Part shown: piece after piece, positions 54,534 to 63,734 of the stretch
Position numbering within the stretch: the first letter of the stretch is position 1
Layout: the number at the start of each line of letters is the position of its first letter
Assembly (NCBI GenBank): GCA_017443945.1
Contig: JAFSXS010000060.1
Location: forward strand, 1-64,000
Source of the DNA: Synergistaceae bacterium
GTDB taxonomy: Bacteria; Synergistota; Synergistia; Synergistales; Aminobacteriaceae
Reading direction: 5' to 3'
DNA length: 64,000 nucleotides
Translations under genes and position numbers: made by a program
Notes under the pieces: model-generated
Databases searched by the model: none
What the model was told of the DNA's origin: nothing
What the model saw: only the letters and a program-made list of their open reading frames with translations

Positions 54534-55633
54534 GACGGGGATTACTTAATAAATTAATTCTCGGAGCGTGCGTCGGGCCGTTTATGTTCGGGATATTAAT
54601 TTTTGTGCTGATATTTGTTGCGGGAGATTTATTATTTCAGGCTGCAAGATTAATTATCGAACAGGGAATCGCCTTCAGTGTCGTTACTCGATTATTCTTT
54701 TATCGATTGCCGGAAGTGGTTGTTATGACGATTCCGATGTCATCATTGCTTGCGACTCTATTAGGAATGTCGACTCTTAACGGGAGCAGCGAATTAATTG
54801 CGTTAAAGTCTTTGGGAATCTCGTTCAAGCGAATTTTGCGGCCGATTTTGCTTACGTCGATTCTAATTTCAATTACGGCGTTGACATTTAACGAAACTTT
54901 TGTGCCGTTTGCCTCGATTGCTGCTGATAGATTAATGAAGTTCGAGATACTCAAGAATCAAGCGGCGGCGGTTCAGGAAAAAGTTTTTTTGCGCGAGGAA
55001 GAAAACGGGAAATTAAAGCGCGTTCTATACATTGACGAATTAAACCCGGAAGAAGGCATTATGTCAGGTATTATGATGCACGAGTTCAACGAGGAGGGCG
55101 GATTAACTGCAACACTTAACGCACGGCGGGGAACGTGGCAAAATTCGCAATGGTGGATAGAAGACGGCAGAATGTATGACGTAGACAAAGACGGCGAAAT
55201 AAGTTTATTATTACGCTTTGAACGTCAAAGGCTCGCGATAAAATTATCTCCCCAACAATTACAGCGCAGTACGAGAAGACCTTCAGACATGAGCGCACAC
55301 GAGTTATGGAGCTACATTAATCAAGCGCAGACAATCGGCACAGATTTATCAAAATTATGGGTAATGTTTCATTTGAAATTGGCTGTACCGTGGGCTTGCG
55401 TAATAATGGCTGTCTTAGGTGCGGGCTTTGGTGCATCGAGGCGCGGACGTTCGGGCGGAGGCGTAGGCTTTGGAATAAGTGTCGTGATGGTCTTTGCTTA
55501 TTATGTAGTAATGTCATTGTGCCGTGCATTGGGCGAGTCGGGAAATATTCCGCCGGTTATAGCAGGTTGGGGGCCGAATCTTGTATTTATCGTGCTGGCT
55601 TTATTCTTTGCGATGAGGGTAGACAGAATTTAA
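54530..55633 (+). CDS. LptF/LptG-family LPS export permease
   Basis: 367 residues: GLLNKLILGACVGPFMFG, membrane helices at N- and C-terminal ends around a periplasmic beta-jellyroll (about 110-280), family pattern FLFYRLPEVVVMTIPMSSLLATLLGMSTL (residues about 55-85). With LptB and its partner it extracts LPS to the outer membrane. Only one of the pair is in this operon; lptF versus lptG cannot be decided. Confidence 0.9.
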   Translation: MRRGLLNKLILGACVGPFMFGILIFVLIFVAGDLLFQAARLIIEQGIAFSVVTRLFFYRLPEVVVMTIPMSSLLATLLGMSTLNGSSELIALKSLGISFKRILRPILLTSILISITALTFNETFVPFASIAADRLMKFEILKNQAAAVQEKVFLREEENGKLKRVLYIDELNPEEGIMSGIMMHEFNEEGGLTATLNARRGTWQNSQWWIEDGRMYDVDKDGEISLLLRFERQRLAIKLSPQQLQRSTRRPSDMSAHELWSYINQAQTIGTDLSKLWVMFHLKLAVPWACVIMAVLGAGFGASRRGRSGGGVGFGISVVMVFAYYVVMSLCRALGESGNIPPVIAGWGPNLVFIVLALFFAMRVDRI

Positions 55634-56428
55634 ATGAGTATAGCATTAATTGCAGGTGAGGGAATCTTACCCGTTGAAATCGCTAAAAGACTTCAGACTC
55701 AGCAGGAGACTTTAATAATGACTCTTCGTGATGATCCTGAAGTCTTGAGACCCTACGCAAAAAAATTAATCCGCATGAGGACTCCGAATCTTGGCCGGGG
55801 TTTGCGCGAGATAAAAAATTTCGGTTCAGACAAATTAATAATGGCCGGACGAATCCCGAAGAAAATTATTTATTGCCTGCCGTTATTGTTCGACAAAATT
55901 ACACGTTCGATTCTGAAAAAATCTTTACGCGACGATCATTCATTATTGGGAGCTGTCGTGAGAGTCTTTGAGTCAGAGGGGATTCAAGTTATACCATATT
56001 GGCAGATTTTGCCGGAATTTATAGCGGCATCAGGAAAATTAACGAGCCGTGAGCCCACTACAAACGAATTATCCGACATTGAGTGCGGGAAAAAAATTTT
56101 GCGCGTTACTCTTCCGTGTTCATTCGGTCAGGCTGTTTGCATTGCTGGAGGTGCTGTCGTTGCAATTGAGGCGATGGAAGGCACCGACCAAATGATAAAG
56201 CGTGCGGGAGTTCTTGCGGGACGTGGAGTCGTCGTGAAAATGATTCGTGAAGATCAAGATTTGCGTTATGATTTGCCTACAGTCGGGACAAAGACTCTCG
56301 AAAATATGCATGAAGCCGGCTTAACGTGTCTAGCTGTTGAGTCAGGGAAGACGCTGATATTAGAGCCTGAAAAATTCTTTGATCTCGCGGAAAAATTTAA
56401 TATTTCAGTCTGGGGGATTCAGCCGTGA
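55634..56428 (+). CDS. lpxI: UDP-2,3-diacylglucosamine diphosphatase LpxI
   Basis: 264 residues, LpxI_C/N family: IALIAGEGILPVEIAKR at start, DHSLLGAVVRVFESEG, GQAVCIAGGAVVAIEAMEGTD and the tail DLPTVGTKTLENMHEAGLTCLAVESG. Makes lipid X in lipid A synthesis where LpxH is missing. The start directly follows the LptF/G stop. Its end overlaps lpxB by 4 bp. Confidence 0.93.
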   Translation: MSIALIAGEGILPVEIAKRLQTQQETLIMTLRDDPEVLRPYAKKLIRMRTPNLGRGLREIKNFGSDKLIMAGRIPKKIIYCLPLLFDKITRSILKKSLRDDHSLLGAVVRVFESEGIQVIPYWQILPEFIAASGKLTSREPTTNELSDIECGKKILRVTLPCSFGQAVCIAGGAVVAIEAMEGTDQMIKRAGVLAGRGVVVKMIREDQDLRYDLPTVGTKTLENMHEAGLTCLAVESGKTLILEPEKFFDLAEKFNISVWGIQP

Positions 56429-57540
56429 ATATTTTTATCTCGTGCGGGGAAGTCAGCGGGGACATTTACGCAGCTGATTTGATTCGTGAATTGTTAAAAA
56501 TTTCTCCTGACTCAAAAATTTGGGGAATGCTGGGAACTGAAAGCGTTAAGGCCGGAGGTTCTGCAAAATGGAGCTACGAAGAATTAAAGCTGATGGGAAT
56601 AATTGAAATTTTGCCTGCGATACCTAGAATTTTGCGCCTGAAAAATAATATCGTCCGTGAAGTAATGAAATCGAATCCCGATATAGCAGTGCTTGTTGAC
56701 AGTCCCGACTTTAATTTAATTCTTGCGCGTTCACTCCGTAAATCGGGCTATAACGGCAAAATAATATCTCTGATTCCTCCTACTGTGTGGGCTTGGCGTT
56801 CAGGAAGAGTCAAGAATCTCAAGCGCGATTTTGATTTATGCCTGCCGTTATTCTTGTTTGAACATAAATTTTTGCTGGATCACGGTGTTAAATCATTATG
56901 GAAGGCTCATCCCCTCGTGCATGACTTGAAAAATGTCAGAGTCTCTCAAGAGTTTGCTAATAGATTTGCCGGAAAAAAAATTATTGCCCTAATGCCCGGC
57001 AGCAGACGCTATGACATAAATTTTCATCTTGATATTTTGCTGGGGACTGCTGAAATTTTGCGCGAAAAAAATTATTGTCCGGTCTTCTCGGTTGCACAGG
57101 GACTCACAAAGAATCTTGCTGATGAACTGCGCGAACGTGTAAAAATTTCCGGCTTTGATTTATGGGAGGGCGAGGGGCGCGAATTAATGTGCGGATCTCT
57201 TGCTGTTGCGGGTGTTTCCGGAACTGTTGCGGTTGAAGCTATGTTATTAGGCCGTTACATGGTCGTAATTTATAATATGAAGAGAATAACTCATGCGATT
57301 TTAAAGCGTTTAGTACACGTGAAAAATATTTCAATCCCGAATTATTTAACAGACAAGCAATTATACCCGGAATTATTATGCAATGACGCTTCACCAGAAA
57401 GAATCGTGCATGAGCTCGAAAATTATTTGCTCGATAATGATATAAAGCTCGCAATAGACTCAGGACTCAACGAGGCAAAAAAATTAATGGGCACTGACAA
57501 CGCAGCAGAGTTTTGGGCAAAATGCGTATTTTCACAGTAA
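56425..57540 (+). CDS. lpxB: Lipid-A-disaccharide synthase
   Basis: 371 residues: ISCGEVSGDIYAADLI, VDSPDFNLILAR, PPTVWAWR, MPGSRR and GTVAVEAMLLG, all standard LpxB motifs (GT19). Joins lipid X and UDP-diacyl-GlcN. Confirms a lipid A outer membrane. Slightly shorter than in Proteobacteria (about 380). Confidence 0.95.
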   Translation: MNIFISCGEVSGDIYAADLIRELLKISPDSKIWGMLGTESVKAGGSAKWSYEELKLMGIIEILPAIPRILRLKNNIVREVMKSNPDIAVLVDSPDFNLILARSLRKSGYNGKIISLIPPTVWAWRSGRVKNLKRDFDLCLPLFLFEHKFLLDHGVKSLWKAHPLVHDLKNVRVSQEFANRFAGKKIIALMPGSRRYDINFHLDILLGTAEILREKNYCPVFSVAQGLTKNLADELRERVKISGFDLWEGEGRELMCGSLAVAGVSGTVAVEAMLLGRYMVVIYNMKRITHAILKRLVHVKNISIPNYLTDKQLYPELLCNDASPERIVHELENYLLDNDIKLAIDSGLNEAKKLMGTDNAAEFWAKCVFSQ

Positions 57541-57609
57541 CATTTTTATTTATAAGCGTGTTATTATTCCTCTCGTTTTGAAAATTTATTCAGGGAGGAT
57601 TATTTATTT

Positions 57610-58380
57610 ATGAAACGTTTTCTAGTTTGTGCGTTAATTCTTGTTCTTGCTTCACCTGTTTTCGCTCATGAACTCACGATTAAAGCAAAGGACAGCGCAC
57701 CCGAAGCAGGAAAAATTTTTCACGTTACTGTACAGTCTGCTCACAGATTCATAGTTCCTGAAGAGGTCGAAATTTTATCACGCGTCAAAGCCGGACTCAT
57801 CAAAGACGGAAAATTAATCGAGTCGCAATTAACCGGCAATGATAAAGATTTGTGCATTGATTTTACTGTTACAGCTCCTGAAGGCACGTTTATTTTAGCA
57901 GCAATCAAAGACGGCGAGTCATGGTGTGTTACTAATGAGGGCGGGAAATCAGGCGCGCGCAAAGATTTAGAGGCACAGGGACTCAAGGTTATATCAGCAA
58001 ATAAATATGACAAGTACGCAAAGGCCATTTTCAACGCCTCACACGACGATAAAACTTTTTCGCAGGTTCTGAATTTCCCGTTAGAGATTATCCCCGTAAC
58101 TAATCCGGCAGATGCGAAAGCCGGCGAATATTTTGACGTAAAAATTTTGTTGAACGGTCAGCCTTACACCGGGCCGGTATGGGCGACTTATGACGGCTTT
58201 GTAACTGAATACGAGAACACTTACGCATATTACACCGAAGCAGAAAACGGCCAAGCACATATAAAGATTACTGCTCCGGGCTTATGGGGAATCAGAGCAG
58301 CACAGGGAAATTTACCCGGCAAACCTGGCGATTACGATAATTTAAATTTGCGTTCGTTCTTATTATTTAACGTGAAGTAA
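57610..58380 (+). CDS. nikK: Periplasmic DUF4198 protein, NikK-like
   Basis: 256 residues with signal peptide (MKRFLVCALILVLASPVFA, then His21) and DUF4198 beta domains (HVTVQSAHRFIVPEEVEIL; YFDVKILLNGQPYTGPVWATYDGF). In nickel ECF loci NikK is a periplasmic accessory component. First gene of the five-gene block; SD CAGGGAGGA. The metal is inferred from the set, not from this protein. Confidence 0.8.
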   Translation: MKRFLVCALILVLASPVFAHELTIKAKDSAPEAGKIFHVTVQSAHRFIVPEEVEILSRVKAGLIKDGKLIESQLTGNDKDLCIDFTVTAPEGTFILAAIKDGESWCVTNEGGKSGARKDLEAQGLKVISANKYDKYAKAIFNASHDDKTFSQVLNFPLEIIPVTNPADAKAGEYFDVKILLNGQPYTGPVWATYDGFVTEYENTYAYYTEAENGQAHIKITAPGLWGIRAAQGNLPGKPGDYDNLNLRSFLLFNVK

Positions 58381-58381
58381 C

Positions 58382-58813
58382 ATGCGAAAATTTTTGCTCA
58401 CTCTCATAATAATTTTATCTGCGGCTCCTGCATTAGCTCACGGGACGGGCTATAATATTTCAAATCTGCCTGCAATCGCGCTTGAATTTTTCTATTCGAC
58501 CGGCGAAAAAATGAGTTATCGCGAAGTAAAAGTTTTCTCACCGTCAGACTCAAAATTTGCAGCTCAAACCGGACGCACTGACGAATTTGGGAGATTTGCA
58601 TTTGTCCCGAACGTTTCAGGAGACTGGCGGGTAATAGTGCGTGATGAAGAAGGCCATCAATGCGAGGCAAATATTACGGTTGCAGAAAATTTCAACGCGG
58701 CAGTAAATGACTCACAGCCTGAAGGATTTAATTTATATTTTCGCGCTATTCTGGGAGTGAGCTTAATATTTAATCTTGCAATGTTGATAAAAATTTTCAG
58801 GAGAAATAACTAA
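58382..58813 (+). CDS. nikL: NikL-like membrane-anchored accessory protein
   Basis: 143 residues: signal peptide (RKFLLTLIIILSAAPALAHG), Ig-like/carboxypeptidase-regulatory-like segment (REVKVFSPSDSKFAAQTGRTDEFGRFAFV), and a C-terminal membrane helix (LYFRAILGVSLIFNLAMLIKIF). Topology and position agree with NikL. Starts 1 bp after nikK and ends 1 bp inside nikM. Confidence 0.75.
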   Translation: MRKFLLTLIIILSAAPALAHGTGYNISNLPAIALEFFYSTGEKMSYREVKVFSPSDSKFAAQTGRTDEFGRFAFVPNVSGDWRVIVRDEEGHQCEANITVAENFNAAVNDSQPEGFNLYFRAILGVSLIFNLAMLIKIFRRNN

Positions 58814-59400
58814 TGCACATCAGCGAGGGGATTTTATCAGGCAGTGTATTAATTGCGGGTTGGGCGGGGACTGTTGCCGGAGTCTCCGTCGGTCTCAAGA
58901 AAACTAACCCCGACAAAATTGTAAGAGTCGCGCTTTTATCGTCTGCGTTTTTTCTTGCTTCACTGGTAAATGTGAAAGTCGGCCCGAGTTCGACTCATTT
59001 ATCTTTGCTTGCTCCGATGGGATTAATTCTCGGCTGGGCTGCTTTCCCTGCGATATTAATTGCGTTGCTGCTTCAGGCTGTATTATTTCATTTCGGGGGC
59101 TTGCTCGTTCTGGGTGTGAATGCGTTTATAATGGGATTCTCGTCAGTGAGCGTTTATTTAATGTTCGGAAAAAAGATTCGCGAGTCAGGGAGCAAAATTT
59201 TTTCATTTATTGCCGGAGCTTTGGCCGTGATTATAGCTGCATTGCTTGTAGGTTTGTGCTTGGGAATTACTGACGGAAATTTTTTAACAGCTGCAAAATT
59301 AATAGTACTTGTTCACTTGCCGTTAAGCCTGATAGAAGGACTTGCGACGATGTTTATAATTTCGTGGTTAAAGCGTGTTTCGCCGGAGTTCTTGTCATGA
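58813..59400 (+). CDS. nikM: Ni/Co-specific ECF substrate-binding component (NikM/CbiM)
   Basis: 195 residues, six membrane segments. Begins MHISEG, in which the amino group and His2 of the mature N-terminus coordinate the metal in NikM/CbiM; SSTHLSLLAPMGLILGW holds the further His. No cbiN gene is nearby, which favours the Ni (NikKLMQO) type over the CbiMNQO type. Its stop overlaps nikQ by 4 bp. Confidence 0.93.
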   Translation: MHISEGILSGSVLIAGWAGTVAGVSVGLKKTNPDKIVRVALLSSAFFLASLVNVKVGPSSTHLSLLAPMGLILGWAAFPAILIALLLQAVLFHFGGLLVLGVNAFIMGFSSVSVYLMFGKKIRESGSKIFSFIAGALAVIIAALLVGLCLGITDGNFLTAAKLIVLVHLPLSLIEGLATMFIISWLKRVSPEFLS

Positions 59401-59948
59401 TTATATTTGCGATTATTTATGCTTTTATTGTCTCGTTGAGTGAATCAATTTATTTGCTGGCTCTTGCGTCGATTCTGCCTGTTATTATAGTAGTTAAGCG
59501 TCCGGAAATCTTGAAATCTCTTGTGAAATTAAACGCGCTGAATTTATTTATGATAGCAACATTAATTTTGACTTGGCCGAATGTGCGTGAGGGCGTTATT
59601 ATTGCGATGCTTATAACGTGGCGGCTGAATTTGATTTACACGATTTTTGCGGGAGTAATTGCGCGTATGGGGTTTGCTGGAATTTATGCGGCTCTCGTGA
59701 AATATCATGTTCCTGAAAAATTGCGAGTGCTGTTATTATTGACAATGCGCGGAATATTTATAATGAATGACAGATTTGACTCGGCGTTGACTGCTTTAAA
59801 GTTGCGTGCTCCTGACATGAAATTTATTACGAGATTTAAAACTTTCGGCTATATAACGGGAAATATTTTATTGCAGAGTGAGTCTCGTTCTGAAAAAATG
59901 TTACAGGCGATAAAGTGTCGGGGCGGCTTTGAAGGCTTCAATCAGTAA
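59397..59948 (+). CDS. nikQ: ECF transmembrane subunit NikQ/CbiQ
   Basis: 183 residues from ATG 59397, overlapping nikM (ATGA). A short EcfT with about five membrane segments; coupling helix motifs TMRG and LKLRAPD / IKCRGGF at the end. Energy-coupling partner of NikM and NikO. The N-terminus looks shorter than usual for CbiQ (about 220-250). Confidence 0.85.
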   Translation: MIIFAIIYAFIVSLSESIYLLALASILPVIIVVKRPEILKSLVKLNALNLFMIATLILTWPNVREGVIIAMLITWRLNLIYTIFAGVIARMGFAGIYAALVKYHVPEKLRVLLLLTMRGIFIMNDRFDSALTALKLRAPDMKFITRFKTFGYITGNILLQSESRSEKMLQAIKCRGGFEGFNQ

Positions 59949-59950
59949 TA

Positions 59951-60000
59951 ATTTTTTCTCCCCCTCGGGGTTGGGAGGGGGTCGGGGGGTGGGGTGGGGG
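59951..60000 (+). repeat. Very G-rich stretch after nikQ
   Basis: TTTTTTCTCCCCCTCGGGG and then GGGAGGGGGTCGGGGGGTGGGG with GGGGG, directly before the nikO 5' duplication. At least six runs of three or more G. Confidence 0.7.
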
Positions 60001-60007
60001 TTAGCGG

Positions 60008-60100
60008 GATGGAGTTACAACAATGCTTGAAATTAGAAATTTATATTACACATATTCAGATAATCACGAGGCTTTAAAAAATGTTTCTCGTAGTGCTTGA
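60008..60100 (+). pseudogene. Truncated duplicate of the nikO 5' end
   Basis: GATGGAGTTACAACA then ATG 60023 begins 25 codons (MLEIRNLYYTYSDNHEALKNVS, then RSA and TGA 60098-60100). The same segment recurs 107 bp downstream (60115-60194) as the true nikO start with four mismatches over about 76 bp, so it is a tandem direct duplication. Only the leader and first 22 codons are copied. Confidence 0.9.
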
Positions 60101-60129
60101 CAATATGCTGATGTGATGGAGTTACAACA

Positions 60130-60834
60130 ATGCTTGAAGTAAAAAATTTATATTACACATATTCAGACAATCACGAGGCTTTAAAAAATGTCTCATTCGC
60201 TATTAATGACGGTGAAAAAATTGCTCTTGTCGGCGCAAATGGTTCGGGAAAATCTACACTTTTATTGCACTTGGCCGGAGCTGTTGAAGTTCAACGGGGA
60301 AAAATTTTCATCAACGGCGATTCTAAAATTGAGACTCTGCGAAAAAAAGTCGGGTTAATCTTTCAGGACTCGGACAATCAGTTATTAATGCCAAGCGTTA
60401 TAGAAGATGTAGCATTTAATCTCGTCGCAAATGGAGTTAAAGCAAACAAAGCACATGAACTCGCAGAAAAAATTTTAAATTCTCTGGGAGTCTCGCACTT
60501 GGCCTCAAGACCTCCGCACAAACTATCAGGCGGCGAGAAAAAAATTATCACAATAGCAGGCACAATTATTTCACAACCTGAAATATTAGCACTTGATGAG
60601 CCTACGTCAGGACTTGACCCTAAAGCACGAAGACGGGTAATAAATTTTTTGCGCGGTTATGACAAGACGATTTTATTAGCAACTCATGATTTAGATATGG
60701 CATTAGACATTTGTTCGCGTGCGATAATTTTATATAACGGCGAAATTGTAATAACGGGAACTTTGCCGGAATTATTTACGAATCAACAAATTTTAGAGCG
60801 TTACGGACTCGAATTGCCCCTGCGTTACTCATGA
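60130..60834 (+). CDS. nikO: Ni/Co ECF transporter ATPase NikO/CbiO
   Basis: 234 residues: LEVKNLYYTYSDNHEAL, Walker A GANGSGKST, Q-loop QDSDNQL, signature LSGGEKKIITIAG, Walker B ILALDEPTSG, switch His ATHD. Hydrolyses ATP to drive NikMQ. The translation start is repeated upstream (see duplicate), and the 180-bp gap from nikQ is unusual in an otherwise overlapping operon. Confidence 0.93.
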   Translation: MLEVKNLYYTYSDNHEALKNVSFAINDGEKIALVGANGSGKSTLLLHLAGAVEVQRGKIFINGDSKIETLRKKVGLIFQDSDNQLLMPSVIEDVAFNLVANGVKANKAHELAEKILNSLGVSHLASRPPHKLSGGEKKIITIAGTIISQPEILALDEPTSGLDPKARRRVINFLRGYDKTILLATHDLDMALDICSRAIILYNGEIVITGTLPELFTNQQILERYGLELPLRYS

Positions 60835-60885
60835 AAACGTGATAGAATATTTTGCAATAAATCACGAGAAAGGATCTTGACAAAA

Positions 60886-61908
60886 ATGGAATCATTTGCC
60901 ACAATTGACCAGACCAGACCAGACCAGCTATTATTATCACTTGTAATGCCTTCAATTCCTGATGATATAAATACACTTCTTGCAAACGTAAATATTTATT
61001 TCGACTATCTCCCAATAAAGAATATATACATAATCGGCCCCGACACAATAAAAGAACGAATCACCCGGCAAAATGACCCCAGACTAATTTTTATGAACGA
61101 GAATGAATTTGTTGATGTTGCCAGAATCCGCGAGCTTTATTCTTTACGCACTGACAAAAATTTAAAGCGTGCAGGCTGGTACATTCAGCAATTTATAAAG
61201 ATTCAATTTTCGCGCTTTACTAATGACGAATATTATTTAATCTGGGACAGCGATACAATACCGTTAAAGCAAATAAAAATGTTTAGTGAGGACTCGCGGC
61301 CGTTTTTCGATATGAAGACAGAATTTCACCCGCCATATTTTGATACGATTGCGAAATTATTTCCCGATGTCAAGAAAGTAATTAATAAATCTTTCATCAG
61401 CGAACATATGATAATAAATTCAAATTTTATGCGCGCGCTTATAAACGAAATCGAAGCTAACTCAAGTCTTCAGGGGAAAAATTTTCAGAAGAGAATAATA
61501 AACGCTGTTGACTGTGAAAATTTGCCTCGTTCGGGGTTCAGCGAGTTCGAGACTTACGGAAATTATGTCATGACTCGTTATCCTGAAAGCTATATTTTGC
61601 GGGACTGGCACTCACTGCGGACTCATGTAAAATTTTACAGAAATATAGACGAACTTAACGAACGTCAAAGAAAATGGCTGGCAACTTTCTATGATGCAGT
61701 AACAATAGAAAGATTCCAAAAACTTGCTTTCTTTGCGCCATTGATTCAGTCTAACTTATTCCAGAAAAAATTTGCGCCTCAAAGCCTCAATGATGTTGAC
61801 GATTATCTCATTATAAAAATTTTATTATGGCTGAGAATGCTCCCTTCCCGCTTAATTCCAGAAAAAATAAAACTCGTGATAAAGCGCATACTTCACAAGA
61901 AGATATAA
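60886..61908 (+). CDS. DUF6492-like glycosyltransferase-fold protein
   Basis: 340 residues from ATG 60886 (SD AAAGGA about 11 nt upstream; TTG 60877 is too close). Rossmann-like start (LLLSLVMPSIPDDINTLLANVNIYF, IKNIYIIGP), RAGWYIQQFIKIQF and the DxD-type WDSDTIPL at about 122-130, as in GT-A transferases of the DUF6492 type. Probably transfers a sugar to a surface glycan. A small triplicate of CCAGA is present at the 5' end (60911-60926). Family call from motifs only. Confidence 0.65.
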   Translation: MESFATIDQTRPDQLLLSLVMPSIPDDINTLLANVNIYFDYLPIKNIYIIGPDTIKERITRQNDPRLIFMNENEFVDVARIRELYSLRTDKNLKRAGWYIQQFIKIQFSRFTNDEYYLIWDSDTIPLKQIKMFSEDSRPFFDMKTEFHPPYFDTIAKLFPDVKKVINKSFISEHMIINSNFMRALINEIEANSSLQGKNFQKRIINAVDCENLPRSGFSEFETYGNYVMTRYPESYILRDWHSLRTHVKFYRNIDELNERQRKWLATFYDAVTIERFQKLAFFAPLIQSNLFQKKFAPQSLNDVDDYLIIKILLWLRMLPSRLIPEKIKLVIKRILHKKI

Positions 61909-62043
61909 CGGCGGGCAGTGATAGCTAAAATTATATTCGGGAAAATAACTCTTCATAAATTTTTTATCTCATGATAAATAACGCGCTATAATTATGCGAC
62001 AATAATAATAAATAATTGCACAAATGAAGGAGAATAAAATTTT

Positions 62044-62586
62044 ATGGCATCACAAAATCTGCTCGGTTATATCGTAATCGAAGGTACAGAAGGACAAATG
62101 CGGGGTGCTGCACTTGCGTCTGATATGCGCGGGATTCCTGTTGATTTCCGTTATACTGACCTCGTAAAGCCTAACAAGCTCGAAAAAATTTTATACGGCT
62201 CTTCACTTGATACATACTTGAAAGAAGAATTAATGCTCGAAAGTTTATTAGACTCAATCGAAGTAGACCCGCAATTATGGCTGTGCAATGACGGCGATTT
62301 GCTTAACCCGTTAAAGATTATCGGACAAGTAAAAGCTGTGTTAATCTCTGAGTCTTCACATGCTCCGTTAGAAGCTGCCGGCCACATCGAGACAACTTCA
62401 GAAAAAGGAGTCTATTTATTGCAAGCGTCGGCAAATGGTGCGCCCGTAATGTTAGAATTTCCCGAAAACGTCAGACCCGAAGAAATCAAGCAGGCCGCAG
62501 AAATTCTCACAGAAGCGTCTAAATCAATGGACATTTTAGAACCGTTTACAAGAGTTCAGAAGGCGTTATTATCTCTGGGAGCATAA
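62044..62586 (+). CDS. Conserved-looking protein of unknown function
   Basis: 180 residues, acidic, no signal peptide or TM. Starts QNLLGYIVIEGTEGQMRGAALASDMRGIPVDF; an internal YLKEELMLESLLDSIEVDPQLW helical region; ends with LEPFTRVQKALLSLG. I do not recognise a family. SD AAGGAGAA 11 nt before ATG. First gene of a four-gene plus-strand run (this, 62593, S1 protein, DUF501). A TATAAT (61992-61997) upstream could be part of a promoter. Confidence 0.7.
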   Translation: MASQNLLGYIVIEGTEGQMRGAALASDMRGIPVDFRYTDLVKPNKLEKILYGSSLDTYLKEELMLESLLDSIEVDPQLWLCNDGDLLNPLKIIGQVKAVLISESSHAPLEAAGHIETTSEKGVYLLQASANGAPVMLEFPENVRPEEIKQAAEILTEASKSMDILEPFTRVQKALLSLGA

Positions 62587-62592
62587 ATAAAA

Positions 62593-63177
62593 ATGTTCGA
62601 CGGGCTGAGAAAGACTCTAGCAAGACATTTTTTCAGGCGCATAAAAATTTATAGACCGGACGAAGCATTTATTACGGAACTTCCGGCGACTCATTCACTG
62701 CGCAGGAAAATAGAGACTCATAAATTCGAGAGCAGCATAAAAATTGACGTTCTGACATTGCCGGACGTATTAAAGAATTTGCGCTGTACAGTAAAGAAAG
62801 TAAAATTTACGCTCAATAAAATTACCGTCAAGAAATTCAAGATTAAACGCTACACAAGGCAGGATATACGCGTGAATAAGCTGCCTAAACGCGGGATGAA
62901 CACATATAGCGCACTCAAGCAAATTCAATCATTGCCGCAAGAACGCGAAAATATACTCAAACTCTTGAGAAATAAGCCGGCGATCGCGAAAAATGAAATG
63001 CTGCTTGCTTGTTATGGCCCTATAGTTGATAGCGCCGTGATAAAATTAGCGTTGAACAAGAGCAAAGGAACGCTTTTAATCTGGTACAATGCCGGAAGCC
63101 GCCAACTCAAAGCAAGATACGTGTATTTAGTCCGCAGGCTTGGACTTGGCGAGAAACCCGAGTGGCGTTGGGTATAA
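62593..63177 (+). CDS. Basic protein of unknown function
   Basis: 194 residues, strongly basic (many Lys/Arg), with a middle K-x-K-rich segment (TVKKVKFTLNKITVKKFKIKR) and a more hydrophobic C-terminal part (KGTLLIWYNAGSRQLKARYVYLVRRLGLG). No known motif, no signal peptide. Six bp after the preceding gene, so probably translated with it. Could bind nucleic acid; that is a guess from charge. Confidence 0.65.
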   Translation: MFDGLRKTLARHFFRRIKIYRPDEAFITELPATHSLRRKIETHKFESSIKIDVLTLPDVLKNLRCTVKKVKFTLNKITVKKFKIKRYTRQDIRVNKLPKRGMNTYSALKQIQSLPQERENILKLLRNKPAIAKNEMLLACYGPIVDSAVIKLALNKSKGTLLIWYNAGSRQLKARYVYLVRRLGLGEKPEWRWV

Positions 63178-63209
63178 ATAAATTTTTTTTCGAGGGAGAA
63201 ATTTTTTAA

Positions 63210-63734
63210 ATGGCCGATAACGCTCTAAACATTGGCGACATAGTAGATTGCACCGTTGAGCAAATCATGCCGTACGGAGCTTTTGTCAGGATTAACAAGT
63301 TCGGACGCAAAGGAATGATTCATATTTCCGAGCTTTCATATAATTTTGTGAAGGATATTAACGACGTTCTCAAGCTGCAAGACGAGATCAAAGCAAAAAT
63401 TATCAGGATCGACGAGAAAGGCCGCATAGATTTATCAATAAAGCAAGCCTCAGAGCCTCCTGTTATTCAAGCAAAACCGCAAAGACACTTAACGCCGGTA
63501 AATTACGAGTTCAGACAGCCGCGCGAAAATCCTAAAGTCTTTTATGATTTCAGGGAACTTGCTTCAGACGAGAATAATAATTTTACGACTTCACCTGATG
63601 AGGCTGACAGCTTCGAGAAAAAAATGGCGTTGTTTCTGAAGACCAGCGAGGCCAAAATTACGGACTTAAACACGAGAAATTCTGCAAGATCAGGACGCAG
63701 CAAGAGAAGACTTGACAGACGCGAATATCCTTAA
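63210..63734 (+). CDS. S1 RNA-binding domain protein
   Basis: 174 residues; one S1 domain at residues about 5-77 (IGDIVDCTVEQIMPYGAFVRI, RKGMIHISELSYNFVKDINDVL, KIIRIDEKGRIDLSIKQ), then a long low-complexity tail. Related to the single-S1 proteins of the YabR/general stress type, which bind RNA or ribosomes. SD GAGGGAGAAA before ATG. Overlaps the next gene. Confidence 0.88.
   Translation: MADNALNIGDIVDCTVEQIMPYGAFVRINKFGRKGMIHISELSYNFVKDINDVLKLQDEIKAKIIRIDEKGRIDLSIKQASEPPVIQAKPQRHLTPVNYEFRQPRENPKVFYDFRELASDENNNFTTSPDEADSFEKKMALFLKTSEAKITDLNTRNSARSGRSKRRLDRREYP

Noticed and set aside
57541-57609. Cobalamin or NiCo riboswitch before nikK
   Set aside because: Only about 70 bp of AT-rich DNA with no room or conserved B12-box; no such structure is visible.
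60838-60866. CGTGAT-N17-ATCACG inverted repeat before the glycosyltransferase-like gene
   Set aside because: Six-base arms separated by 17 bp are likely by chance, and no promoter hexamers sit in a matching position.
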